Below are positions 45,208-57,958 of a stretch of 64,000 nt of DNA, one piece after another. The stretch's first letter is position 1. Each line of letters begins with the position of its first letter. Source of the stretch: Platynereis dumerilii (Eukaryota; Annelida; Polychaeta; Phyllodocida; Nereididae); contig JAPTHN010000001.1 of the NCBI GenBank assembly GCA_026936325.1, positions 6,770,560 through 6,834,559 of the forward strand. Direction: 5' to 3'. Position numbers and translations under genes: made by a program. The notes under the pieces were generated by a model. That model was not told where the DNA came from. It was given only the letters and a program-made list of their open reading frames with translations, and ran no database searches.

Positions 45208-45499
45208 TATACTGCAAATTATTTGGTTTCTTGTTCAAAATTTAAGATTTTATTATTAACTAGGTTGCTTTGCATAGAGCAAACGGTACACAGTGTTATA
45301 ATATAGAAAACGTAGAAGCTGTAGTGTTTTAAAGGTCTAAATTAAAACTTTCTAAAGGCAACTTGAGGAGTGAATAACTATTTGCTTCAACAAGATGATG
45401 AGTCTGGTATTGGGTTCAAATAGTCAGATACCCTCAATTTGTTACAGCTTTTTTTTTTAGAGTGGCCTTCAGAATAACTTGCCAATGGGTCAAAATTTC
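45208..45499. other. No recognisable feature
   Basis: AT-rich spacer before a family A fragment. Confidence 0.4.
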
Positions 45500-45705
45500 A
45501 GCTTGGTTAACAGCACTAAGATTTCTATTTTTAGAAACAACGGGAAATCTCAGGAGATGGCGTAATGTGAATACAAATGTTTACACGAGACGAACTGAAA
45601 TTCCCTCCAGATCACCATCTCTTCATGCTTGGGTTGGATTTCTCCCCAGGGTGCCTTTGGTGTCAAAATATCAAGTAGATTCTAGTCAAAGTGGAAAATA
45701 ACATT
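45500..45705 (+). repeat. Dispersed repeat family A fragment
   Basis: TTTCTATTTTTAGAAACAAC, ATGTGAATACAAATGTTTAC and GGTGTCAAAATATCAAGTAG match the central part of family A (for example 775-935). Confidence 0.7.
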
Positions 45706-46253
45706 ACATTACAACCTTGCACTTCAGAGCGTCCTCATGCAGACCAATTATTTCTGCAACAATGCAGCATAGATTTTTCAATCGGGGGCGAGCATTGATA
45801 TCCTGGGGGGGGGGGGGGGGGGAAGCTGGTATGGATTCTTTTGGATTCTTTCATTTACAGATTTTTTTTTTCACCCTTTGTTTCCAACTCAAATAACACC
45901 CAATCCAAAATTAGTTGTTTCTAGACTGCCCAGAATGATTTTATTTTATTTCTGTAAAAAAAGCCTGATTTGAATTGCCCTCCTCAGAACTTATCCAGAA
46001 AGTTTTATTTGATCAAATATATATAGATTCCTTCAGTGATTTTTGGCATATCTTGTATTTCTAAGTATGCCAATGAGGAATTACAAAATCAATTTCTAAT
46101 GCATCGTGGTATCAGTAAATGTTTGTAGAATGAGCTGAAAATGTGCGCATAACTTCTGTTGTGTATACTACAATACCAAAATAAGGTTAAGCTGTTAAGC
46201 TTGATCAAAGAAAGTTAAGGGGGGGGGGGAGGTTGGAATACAGCGGGTATCTG
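45706..46253. other. No gene; two long G runs
   Basis: G runs at about 45805-45822 and 46219-46228. They may mark worn MITE ends, but no partner is definable. Confidence 0.45.
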
Positions 46254-49200
46254 AAGATTTGTTTACTAACATTTTTGAATTTGAACAGACGGAGCCCATA
46301 TTGGCCAGGTTAATGACTCTTGACCACTGGCCAGCACTCTCTCTGAGGGGGTTCCCTGTGGGACCCCCTCTTCAGTGTTTGCAAGCTTCTGAAGCTGCAG
46401 CAGCAGCTCTGCATCTTACTGCTTTGAATCTTTAATTTTCATTCTGGAACTTCGTACTCTTTACCATGTCTGTGAACAATGACAACTGGGAGCTGGACCG
46501 TTGGTGTGAGGAATTCGAAATTACCGACAACACTAAAACACACCTAGTCAACAAGGGTTTTGACAGCTATATGTCAATTGGACTGCTAACTGCCGAGAAG
46601 ATAAACAAGCTCTTCAGTGGCAAAGTAAATGCTGGCCAGCTACTACTGCTCCAGAGGGCCGTGGAGTTAATTAATCCACCTGAGAAAGAGCAGGAAAACG
46701 ACAGAAGATCCAACAGGACCCCAAGGAACAATCCCTTGTCTGCAGATGAAGAACAGGCCCAGACACCAGGTGCATCAATGGACAGTGGCCCCATAGCCAG
46801 CACATCCACGGCATCTCAGGACCTCAGTGCCAGACTGCAAGATGGCCAGACCTTGACTGCAGAGGACGTCCTGCAGCTCCTCCGAGGCAACCCTGCTGCT
46901 TCTGCCCTGCTGACCCCTCCTGCAGCGTTAGCCCCCCCTAACAGAGGTGAGCCAGTTTATTTGGACCCTTTCCAGTTCGGATGTGACCGTTATGCCACCA
47001 AAACATTCTACACTTCTTGTCTATGGCCAGTTCCACAAGACCAAATTACCCCACCCTGACACTTGGGGGTGTTGAGTGCACCAGCACAGCAGCCAAGAAG
47101 TTCCCCCATGACAAACTGTCTCAGGCCCAGTACATCGAAGGGGCTCTGCGCATTCTAAAAGCCATGATGACCGAAGATGGTGCCCAACTGGACACAGTGA
47201 GTGACTATGTGAACTATCTTATCCAGATAAGCGTATTTGCCAGGTCATTTCCCTGGACAAACGTCATGCACTATGACAGGATTTACCGTGAACAACAGCA
47301 TAGCCAAGGATTTCGTTGGGGCTCAGGCAGCTCATTCTTGATGACCAGCATACTGCAAAGACCTATGCCTGCCACCAGCAACAGTTCCTCTCGTAACAGT
47401 AGAAGGCCTGCCACCACCGACCCTAAAAGTGGGAAACCTGTTTGTCTTAAATTTAATGGGACACAGGGCTGTGACTTGGCTAGTTGCAGATTCTCACATG
47501 TGTGTCGTGTGTGTTTTGCTCAGCATCCTGAAGTTGACCACAAGAAGATGGCCACTGCGACCTCTGGCCCTGCCCCTCCAAAAAACTAGCTCCAAACTGT
47601 CATCAGCCCCCCATTCAGCCTCCAGCCCCCTCTGTCAGGGCTTGCTTAGATGCATGGGAACAGGAGCTGGTTGATGACCCTGACAATTTATCTAAGATGG
47701 ACTTCCAAATTGATTTTCCCTAATTGATGACGGAATTCTGCATATACCCTCAGCATGTACCCCAAACCATAAGAGTGCAGAATTGCCACACAACAGGCAC
47801 AAAGTGGAAGCCAAGATAAAAAAAGAACTTTTGGAGGGTAATTATGCCGTAGCTGACACCAAGCCTCGTATTGTTTCAGCACTAGCTGCTCTAAACAAGC
47901 CTGATGGGGGTATCAGGCTCATCCATGACCTTCCGCGCACCCCTCAAGAAAGTTTAAATGACCTGGCATCAAAAGACGACTGCTGCTACACCACCCTTGA
48001 TGATGCCTTGATTCATTGCCACACTGACACTTGGCTTGCTAAGGTTGACTTGGCCAATGCCTTCAGATCTATCCCAATCAAAGAGGAGCAGTGGGACCTC
48101 ACAGGATTGCAATGGAGTTTTAATGACCACGAAACAAGCACCTTCATGGTTGACAGACGACTCCCATTTGGGGCTCGAAAGAGCCCTGCTATCTACAATC
48201 GTATCACCAAGGCCATCCAGAGAATGATGTGGCGTTACAACCACAAAGGGCAGGTCTATCTTGATGACTTTGTAATTATTGGTGACAATAAACAACAGTG
48301 CTCAGATGCCCTCAACTGCTTAATTAGGCTACTTCGGAAATTGGGCTTAAGTATAAACTGGAATAAAGTAATCAACCCCTGCAAATGCCTAACTTACTTG
48401 GGCATTGAAATTGACATTAAAAATGGCACCTTGAGGTTAGACCCTGCTAAAGCAAAAGCTCTTTGCAATCTCATTGAGGTCACCCTTCAACGGAAACGTT
48501 TATCCAAGAAGCAAATACAGAGTCTCACCGGGAAACTTATGTGGGCAACCAATGTTCATAGCTTTGGAAAGGCTTTCACTCTTGGATTCTTCCATGCTTT
48601 GCGCACTCTGCAACAGCCCCATCACAAGCTGCTTATCACTAACACCCTTCGAAGTGATTTGAAATGGTGGCTGTCATGCTTGAAAACCAGCATTAACACT
48701 CGGCATATCTGGGACAAGCGTCCCAGTATCAGCTTTCATTGTGACAGCTTTCTTGTCTCTGGCGGAGCATTTTGCGAGACAGGCAACTGGACCTATGTTA
48801 ACTGGCGTTTAGACAGGCCCAAATTAGCTGGGCAGCATATAAATACACTTGAACTGGCAAGGATCGCTGAGGGCCTAGCCCGTTGGGCCCCTGCTTTCCC
48901 TGCAATGCACTTCAACATCTTCACTGACAGCTTTGTTTCAGTCTGCTCTCTGAATGGACTGAAGGCTGGAAACTCTGTGGCGGCCTCACTCCTGAAGGAC
49001 ATTGCCCACACTGCTGTGAAGAACAACATCACAGTCACGGCACACTTCATCACTGGGACCAACAATAGCCTAGCTGATGCAGTTAGCAGGCTGCACTCAC
49101 CAGGCCAGGCCCAACGTTTTAATGCCCTGCTCAATGCCCTGTATAATGGTCACCCCCGAACATATTGGATTCCCCAACACATGTCACCCAGGAGCTTCAA

Positions 49201-50604
49201 TTTCCTTTTACCTATGTTCCAGAAATACCAGGACTTGTTGCACAACTGGACTGCGAGGTTGCTTTCCTCAAATCACATGCCCTGGCAGAGGGAACCAGGA
49301 AAGCTTATGCCACATATCTGCAGTCATACCTAAATTTCTGCAACTCCCACCAGCTGACTGCCCTGCCTGCTTCAACCCTCAACATTGGCCGTTATATTGC
49401 ATATCTCCACCGGACCAAGTCTCCTGCTTCAATTCCCCAATATCTGACTATTATTCGTCTCCTCCACCTGGAATTTTGCCTCCCCAACCCAATTACTGAC
49501 TGTCATCATGTTGCCACCCTCATCAAAGCCGCTAAGCGACACAAAGGCACTGAGCCTCATTACAAACTAACCCTGACTACTGCTGATCTAATGCAAATGC
49601 GATCATTGCTCAACTTGGAGAGCCTCGCTGATGCCCAATTATGGTCCATTATCCTAACTTGCTTTTTCGCTCTACTTCGTATCAGCAATGTCACTGCCCC
49701 CTTCGCCACATCCTGGGATCCTTCCAAAGTGATCAAGCGCTCAGACATAGTATTCACCACTGATGGTTGCATCATCACCATCAGGTGGAGCAAGACTATC
49801 CAATTCAAAGAGAGATTATTCCGTGCAGCACTTCCTCGATGGGGCAATGACCTTTGCCCCACTGCTGCCCTACTCCACTTCCTGGCAACCAGTGGCCCCA
49901 TACCCCAGGATGCTCCTGCCTGGTCTCTCCCTACCCTGGATGGGACCCTCGCGGTTCCCACCCCCTCATCCATTCGCCCCCGTCTGCAGTCCCTCATTGT
50001 CGCTATTGGACTCCCCCCTGCTGATTAAAACACCCATAGCCTGAGACGCAGTGGTGCATCTCATCTCCTCGCAAGTGGAGTACCCATTGAGGTGATCAAG
50101 ACATTGGGAGACTGGAAAAGTGACTCAGTCTTCAAGTACCTGAAGCCAACCCCTTCCCAACGACTGGCTCTTGCTAACAGGGCCTTCAACCAATGACTCC
50201 ATACCAAATCAATGACACTACCTCTTACCAAAGGTTCAACAATTTATACAACTGTACTACTTGGGTTGGGATTTTTGTTTTATCATGTTAATTTTCTTGT
50301 TCTCTAATTCTATTTTTTCATTTCGGTAAATTTAATTATGTATCATTTAATCATTGTTTATTGTATGTATCTTTAGTTGGTCTTGACTTTTCATTAAATT
50401 TACCTTGCCTGTATATGTTGTGTCTGTTCTTTAATTCAAGATTTGTTTACTAACATTTTTGAATTTGAACAGACGGAGCCCTGATTGGCCAGATTAATGA
50501 CTCTTGACCAGCACTCCCTCTGAGGGGGTTCCCTGTAGGACCCCCTCTTCAGTCGTTTGCAAGCTTCTCTGCATCTTACTGCTTTGAATCTTTAATTTTC
50601 ATTC
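46254..50604 (+). mobile_element. Ngaro/DIRS-type tyrosine-recombinase retroelement (fossil)
   Basis: A 4.35 kb element bounded by direct repeats (about 46254-46444 and 50438-50604), both opening AAGATTTGTTTACTAAC and closing TTTAATTTTCATTC. Parts in order: a gag-like region at about 46.47-47.59 kb ending in a Cys/His zinc-binding stretch (VCLKFNGTQGC, CRFSHVCRVC); a reverse transcriptase with RNase H at about 47.7-49.3 kb (YLDDF box; FTDSFVSVCSL); and a tyrosine recombinase at about 49.2-50.2 kb that overlaps the RNase H end. The order gag-RT-RH-YR with direct rather than inverted ends favours Ngaro over DIRS1. It is nearly full length but broken, with about three breaks. The modest differences between its end repeats suggest a fairly young insertion. 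The family integrates by recombinase and makes no target duplication, and none is seen. Confidence 0.85.
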
Positions 50605-50858
50605 CTCAAACATTGTTTGATAAATACACAAACAAAACGCCAAAAATAGCGTAATTGACAGCATTGGGATGATGTTTGTCGAGCCCTTAGCATGAAGACA
50701 GAATGATATTTATGGAGTGGACTTAAATCTCAATTGGCTGGCTATCATAGCATTATAATGCTGAAGCATTCTAATCTTCTAACAGTGTTTTTTTTGCCTT
50801 GTTAAATCCATAATTTGAATAGAGTAGGGCGGGGCAAGAAGCCCGAGTCAGGTGAGAG
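50605..50858. other. No recognisable feature
   Basis: AT-rich spacer. Confidence 0.4.
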
Positions 50859-51340
50859 CAGGGATGGGCATGAGTACATCCAAATGTACTCGAGTACAAG
50901 TACAAGTACTTGACAAGTAATGAGTACAAGTACAAGTACAGCAAATTACAAATGTACTCGAGTACAAGTACAAGTACTGAGTACTTTTTTGAAAATTGGC
51001 CAAAAACCCAATGTAAAACAAAGTGAATAATTTTATTATTAATGTATCAAATATGACGTAACATTTAAATTATAATACGAACAACAGGATTATCACAGTC
51101 TGATTGAAAATGATCTGTAATAAATTCGATGAAATATAATGAATTGATTGATGGGATGCTAGTGCTGAATTTGTCATGATAAAACATCAAGTTCAGTTGG
51201 GTAAATCTACATTCATTCTACAAATAAGTTTGATAATTTTGTGTGCTATCCTAATGTTATTTTGACGGCGTACTTCTTGTTAACTTGTATGTACACTCTT
51301 GAAATAATGTTAAATAAAGTCAATCAATCAAATATGTAAA
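50859..51340 (+). mobile_element. hAT-like end fragment with GAGTACAAGTAC repeats
   Basis: CAGGGATGGGCATGAGTAC looks like a hAT terminus. It is followed by repeated GAGTACAAGTACAAGTAC words to about 50985. No matching right end was found. The segment near 51305-51330 (TTAAATAAAGTCAATCAATC) looks like a LINE/SINE tail, so the hAT part may be truncated. The right limit is approximate. Confidence 0.5.
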
Positions 51341-51469
51341 GGATTTTAGGACTTTGGAAATTGGTTTACATGCTTTTTCAATTCCATCTTTTGTAATATT
51401 TTTCTATAAATTTGATTTGATGAATTCATATTAAACCTTTGGAGACAATTGAAGATTGCTAAATATCTC

Positions 51470-51860
51470 CAATTGCTCTTAACTCCTCCCACTCTTATCC
51501 CCTACTGTTATCTCCACCTATTTTTATCTCCTCCTATGCTTCTCTTCTCCTACTCTCGTCTCCTACACTTTTCTGCTTTTCTCCTACTGTTATATTTTCC
51601 TAATTTTATCTCCACCTGCTCTAATCTCCTCCTACTCTTATCTCCTCCTACTCTCATCTCCTCCTACTCTAATCTCCTCCTACTCTAATCTCCTGCTACT
51701 GCCACTCCTCCTACTCTTATCTCCTGCTACTGCCACTCCTACTACTCTTATCTCCTGCTACTGCCACTCCTCCTACTCTTATCTTCTCCAACTCTTATCT
51801 CCTTCTACTCTTATCTCCTCCTACTCCTATCTCCCAGTCGCATCTCCTCCTCTTCATCTC
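51470..51860 (+). repeat. Polypyrimidine minisatellite
   Basis: About 390 bp of 15 bp units like CTCCTCCTACTCTTAT with CTGCTACTGCCACT variants. One strand is nearly all pyrimidine. Confidence 0.9.
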
Positions 51861-51930
51861 CTTATCATACCTCTGTATTTAATTTTCATCTTTCAGAAAA
51901 ACTGATTATTGCAATCTCAAATATATGTAA

Positions 51931-52326
51931 GGGACCATTCAGAATTTATGATTGGAGGGGAGTTTTGCTGGAACTTTCCATCAAAAATTGGAACCCCCCC
52001 CTTTGAATTTCACTTGGATTTTTAGTACCCCACCCTTAGGATTCACGCATATTTTTAGTACCCCCCTCGACATACAAAGCAATACACACATTTATATACG
52101 GCCACGTGTACAGATTCGGGTCATTTCGCGGATTTCTGTGCGTAAAAAAGTCCAAATAAAATGAGTTCATGCATGCTTTTTAACATTTTTCTTTGATAAA
52201 ATTTCTTACCCCCCTTGAAAGTTTTGTCAAAAATTTACATCCCCTTAAAACACGTGTGAAAAGTTAGCACCCCCTCGGCCGAAACTCCCCCCCCCCCCCC
52301 CCCATTCATAAATTCTGAACGATCCC
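51931..52326 (+). mobile_element. 396 bp Harbinger-type MITE
   Basis: Left GGGACCATTCAGAATTTATG, right (read inward) GGGATCGTTCAGAATTTATG, with TAA at 51928-51930 and 52327-52329. C runs inside resemble the G-run after the 17594 MITE end. Same superfamily style. Confidence 0.82.
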
Positions 52327-52329
52327 TAA

Positions 52330-53484
52330 ATCAATGCAAGTCTAAGAACAATGACCATTCCTTAATTGGTAACCCTGAAATTGCAAGATTTGCAATCTCA
52401 AATATATGTTAAACTTAAATCAGAATGCAAAAAACGAATCAGCGAAATCACCCCTAGGGTAAAACATGTAATGGGAGTCCAGGTGTTTGAAGATGTTTTC
52501 TTTATTATTCATTTTCACTGATGATGAACATTGAACAAGACTCCTTTAAATTGAAAGTCAAATGAATTTTATCAAATAACTGCAATGATAGAAGTCGGTA
52601 CCTGGCTCCCCTTGAAAGGTTTCGCCCCACCCATTACCCCACCTGTGCAGTCACCGCTGGGTGGGTACTGGTGTGGTATTTATAGCATGATGCCTTCTGG
52701 TTAATTGTGTAATATTACGAGATTTTACTTAACTATTTGGGGAAAATAAATTAATATGAGTCTGAGTATGAGTCTATTCCACCTTAAGATACATAATTGT
52801 CTCCATTTTTGGAAATCTATCTGTTGTCAACAGCTGAGGTGTTGCTTGGCACCCAAAATCATGATAAATGGGAATTTCCATCACTTATTGTAGTATTTTT
52901 AAGAGAATATGATAAACCGCAAACTATGATGTGCAACAATCTTTTAACCTTCAAGATATATGTGACATTTATGTTACAAAAAAAACAAAAAACTAATGGT
53001 CATGCACCAGTTCTTATCTTGAACACAGGTTTTACAGTGACTGAACAAGCTGCCAGAGTTAAAATACATTCAAAGTGGCTCCAGGCAGCAGAACTCAACT
53101 GTCTGAGGAGTAACTATATCATTTTACGTTTGTCGACACAACAGAACCAACAGAGAATATGTAAGTAACAATAGAGAATAGAACTTAAATGGGTAAGGGC
53201 AATTCTGAAATTATAAAATAGAATAGACTCAAATCTCTGCCAGATGGTAAATATTTCTCAAACAAAGAATTTAACATCACATTGTCAAAATTTGATGTCA
53301 CTATTGAAGCACATAGACTGTGTGGCAACAAACCTTCAGCAAACAGCATCATATCATGAGAATATTCAATAAATAGTAAAAAAAGGAGACTACTTCCAAT
53401 GCAAGCACCTCATTTGACAATGATGCAATGAGATATTGAAGAACTGTGTTATGCCATGTTACAGGCATGCATCGACCAGATATA
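52330..53484. other. No supported gene
   Basis: A 123-codon frame at 52797-53168 starts at a TTG and resembles nothing I know. It lacks flanking splice or promoter signals that I would trust. Otherwise AT-rich. Confidence 0.4.
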
Positions 53485-53838
53485 CACTGCAAAAAATTCC
53501 CGTTAAATTTTACAGTTAAATGAACAGGCAACTTTGTTCCAGCATAAAGAACCGTGAAAGTACTCATAAACCTGAACAGGACAATGAACCGTGAAATGCA
53601 GAATAGTACATTGAACGGTAATTTTGCGGATTCAACGAAGTGATATTACCGTAGAATGTACATATATAAAACAGTTTTTTAAAAGTACATTTTACAGTTA
53701 TATAAACTGTCGAACACAGAATGTAAAGCATGCAGGGGTAAAAATACGGGTAGAATCTGTTATTTTAGTGTTTGCAGAAGCGTTAAACAACAGACTAAAC
53801 ATATGATTTTACTGGCCATAACTGTATATATACAGTGC

Positions 53839-55139
53839 ATGCTTATAAAATTGCTGATCAAATAATGGAATCCACCTAAAATTAAATAAAGATAACCAAA
53901 TGTGATTGAACACTTTTATTGTCAGAATTTATGGCTTGGTGAAAACTCCACAACAATTACAATCCAATAAAATACTTAGGCCTATTGCCACATGTACATT
54001 TCAAGAATATGTTGAATCCACCGGACAGAGGACAAACAATAAAGTAAGATGCAATGGCCGCAGTGCCAATGTTTATTTGGCTAAGTATAGACAACACAAA
54101 CATTCATACAACATTCACACTACACAGACAAGAAGTAAAACACACAGATAGGAAGCTACTGCTCCCGGACCAGCCATACACATACAGGCTAGATAGATAC
54201 ATACATAAAACACATAATACATAAATTATACACGGATACATACATGAATTATACATGGATATAAATATATAGCATATATAAAAGGGTAGACAAATTAAAC
54301 CATACAAGTCTAGAAAAGGAGATTAGACGGCTAGACCGACTAATTACACATAAAAATGGCACAAGGCCTTAATAAACACAATGGTAAGTAGAATAATACA
54401 AAATCAGGAGATACATAGGATAAAGATAAAATCATACTAATAAAACATGAACAATGAAGAAACTTGGGTGTCTTTTTTGAAGGCAAAAGGCCAATTAAAA
54501 CAATTTTTTAGATTTTTTGGGAATTTCCCTAGAGGGCAAAGGCCCGTAGAAAATTTTTTACATTTTGAACTGTACCAAGAGACCAAGGGTACCAAGGATA
54601 AAAACCTAGGAAAAAAGGGAGAGGAAGGGTAGGTGCTGAGAAAAAAGCGCGACCCGGAGGGAAGAGAGAAGGGGTTTTTATAGTACAGAAAAGGATTTCA
54701 CAGCTCCAGAGAAACTGTGAACGAAATGGCCAGAGCCAAGGAAATAAGGAGAGAATCCACAAGGTGAGAAAACACTAAAACCTCCCAAGGCGAGAAGGCA
54801 ATATGACAAGTTAGAAACTACAAGGAAAATCAATAATCAGTAGCCAAAAGTGGCATAATAGAAATAGAGTGTGCGGCAGCATGCCCCCTGTCCGGCGTCA
54901 ATAAACCCTAGTGTTAACTAAGCTACTAATTTTGCAACATAATAATTGTCACTTCAAAAAATTGTACATGACATTGTTTAGATTATAGTCCATCATTTCA
55001 GTCAAGTAGCAGAATATTATCGTCAATGTCACAATAATCATTCATTTCACAATGTCCATTTAAGTTTAGGACACCAATTAAGGCCATTCATGTTTAAAAC
55101 AGAAAGTCAATTTATGTTTATTGCACAAAGCTGAGTCCA
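53839..55139. other. Non-coding interior of copy B
   Basis: AT-rich. ACATACAT/ATACATAAAT runs at 54180-54260. No gene. Confidence 0.45.
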
Positions 55140-55144
55140 TATAA

Positions 55145-55440
55145 GCAGCTGGGTGGCTGAGTGGTTAAAAGATGCCTGCCTGCTCCGCTGAAGGACTTTG
55201 CAAGCATGGGTTCAACTCCCGGTTGGGGAACCCAAAATTTTCAGTGGACCTTCATGAGCAAAATCCCAGCTGGATGTCGTTCGAATGAGACATTAAATTG
55301 GTGGCCCCTTGTATCAGTGTCTGTGCTGGACAAGTAAATCCCTCACATGGGGTAACTCCTGCTCTCTCTCCCATCTCATCAATCAACCCTCGTGAGTGGC
55401 TTAGAGGTCTGCACTTACTATATATATATACATCTTTATT
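55145..55440 (+). mobile_element. tRNA-derived SINE family 2 (tRNA-Leu/Ser-like head)
   Basis: The head GGGTGGCTGAGTGGTTAAAA (A box) has an expanded variable region and B box GGGTTCAACTCCCGG. The long variable arm is typical of class II tRNAs (Leu/Ser). The body contains TCGTTCGAATGAGACATTAA, a core seen in several marine SINE families (from memory, Nin-type domain; unverified). It ends near a TATATATATA run. Confidence 0.85.
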
Positions 55441-55754
55441 TTGTGCCTCATTGAAGACTTATTTCAGCAAATATTCTGAAAACAAAACAGACTCAAATGT
55501 ATTTCACATTCAAACAACATAAAAGAAAATGGTATAAATCACTGTGCACTAACGAGAGGGGTACCCTCGCCATCAGGGTAGCCATTACAACTCCTGATTC
55601 GTGATTTCAAAGTGAAATTGCAAAAAATGTAGGGGGGGGTGAGATCTTCAAATTGTGAAGATAGTTTAAATGGCTTGTGGAATGAATTATTGCCAAGTGC
55701 CATATTCAAACAATCAAGATTAAGTAAGACATTTATGAAATAAGAAATCACTCG

Positions 55755-55932
55755 AGGTGAGGGTACCACAAAAATCGAAAAATGGCAGGGCGAGGGTACC
55801 AGCATTTTGGCGAGGGTACCAACACGTTTTTGGCGAGGGTACCAACCCGGAAGTTGCGAGGGTACTGCAAGATTTGGGCGAGGGTCACTTCCGGTTGGCG
55901 AGGGTAACCTCCAATGCAAATGGCGAGGGTAA
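55755..55932 (+). repeat. GGCGAGGGTACC subterminal array
   Basis: Eight copies of GGCGAGGGTACC or near matches, spaced about 20-23 bp. Three inverted relatives lie at about 58091, 58126 and 58152, and one copy sits in each terminal repeat. The mirrored layout fits transposase-binding sites. Confidence 0.85.
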
Positions 55933-57907
55933 TGTAGATAGACTGCCTTAGCAATCCCAGTAGATTAGTAGAAAGGGCAATGAATCAGCTTAATATTCAA
56001 TTTGATCTTTGTTGCAATAGATAACAAAATGTACTGACATATGATTGCACTTCTGAAGTAAGCAATTGGGAATTCCAATCAAGAACATAATTATAATACT
56101 TTCATTAGAGGGAAATCTTCAAATTAATTGGCTACCATTGAGGTAACACCTACCCAATGATACGCATGCTCTGTACTGCCCCATTGTGGACGTCTGCAAA
56201 TTCTGTGTTTTACTAAATAAACTCGTCTATATGAACAAGTTAGTGAAATAGATTTACATAAACAGTTATATATATATATATATATATATAGGCCTCCATA
56301 ACATGTTTGGAAGTTCATCCGTGCTAATTCTGTGTTATATCATTAATTACTTATGCATTGAAGGGCTGCCAGCTGAGCCCAATCCTACCCCCTCTCCTAA
56401 ATTTGACCAAAAAAATGTGTACTATATAGACAAAATATGAATAAATTTGGTGTTTTCCGGAGTGTTGCCCCTTCCAGGCTATGGCCCTGGGTTGCATTCA
56501 CCTCAGGGTCACAGTAATAATAATAATAATAGTATACATGCACTTTGATGGATTCTATTTCACATTAAATATTTTGTTTGTACATTTTATGATTTTGAAA
56601 AAGGTGCTATATATTTGTAAAACTAATGTACTGTGCGTGAAAAAAATTAAGAGAAATCTAAATCGAAACCAGTATTAAACCTAACTACCTCGTAGAGTCT
56701 AACTCTTTTGTATAATCATTCAATGTAATAATAAGTGTACATACTGCCACAGTGCCACACGTGGTTGCACAGATCAATGCACCTTCTTTCTATCAATCAA
56801 TCCGTCATCCAATCAATCAATTGATCTATTATTTATATATCTATCTGCCTAACTTCCCAAGAATGCACTGTTGTACACACTTATTGATTTTTTTTTTACT
56901 GTTTCTATGAACGATTGTGAGGATGAAAACGAATTTAAAAAGAAACAGAACTAAATTTGGAAACATTTACAGGAAAATTGTAAATAAATGCAGTCAATTT
57001 CTTTTATCACTAGACATAGGTGCCCTTGCTTGTCAGTCATGCTTTTATCATGTCTTTATTATTCCACTCCCATGTCTCTGGGCATGGTGTCTCAAAGGTG
57101 TATCATGTGGTATCATCAAAGTAGTTATTCATATCTACTACTGCTACTAGTACTAGCTCAAACATGATCACCAATCGGAAAAATTTTGTCTGAATCTTAA
57201 ATCACAGTACCATCCGCAGTGAAACTTTCTTTAATTATTGTTTCTCCCTGTGCTGACATCTATTTTGCTTTATAAAACTAATACTTTTCCTAAATATCCC
57301 TAACACTACATATTTTGTCAAAGACCTGTAGTCATTATGAAGAGTTGAAGGCATACACTTTCATAAAGTTGGTGATGTTTTGATGAACATATATTCAACC
57401 ACTTCTGATTCTGCTTGCATGTGCTCGTGGCACCTGCAAGAACTGATCAATGAAAGAATTTACAATTGTTGAATGATACTGTACATACTGAACAAGCTAT
57501 CCATTTCATACAAATAAGGTGAATTTATGCATTTGTGTTTTTGAGTAAAGAATAGAATAATCACGGGGGTGTAGACCTATATATTGTAACTGAGATGCTT
57601 TAAAGTTAAAACGCCAGATAAATGAGCTGATGCATGGTATATTCAAAATGGGATCTGCCTCAATAATTGGTATCGAGCAGAAAAATTAAAAACTGTCAAA
57701 GTAAGTTGTCATCTCGCAGCCATGCAGGGCAGTCGTTTGAAGAGCTTGGTGATGGGCTTACAGGTCTATAATCCCTTAAAATTATTCACTAACCCCATGG
57801 GCTCAACAAGACAGGCAAGGACCATGGTTATGATGCAAATTGCAGACAGACGGATGAACAAGTAGAGAGACCGGCAGATAGAAAGCTATAGAGAGACAAT
57901 TTCACAG

Positions 57908-57958
57908 ATCTTTGCAACCTACCTACGTTTGTGAGGTAGGTAGGTTGGCAAAGATCTG
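57908..57958 (+). repeat. Perfect-stem hairpin
   Basis: AGATCTTTGCAACCTACCTA against TAGGTAGGTTGGCAAAGATC, a stem of about 21 bp with one bulge and a short loop, inside the CACTGTG element. Confidence 0.85.

Noticed and set aside
52797-53168. 123-codon host gene
   Set aside because: Starts at a non-ATG codon, no domain, no splice context, AT-rich amino acid mix.
55145-55220. A functional tRNA-Leu or tRNA-Ser gene
   Set aside because: Stem pairing is poor and the region continues into a SINE body.
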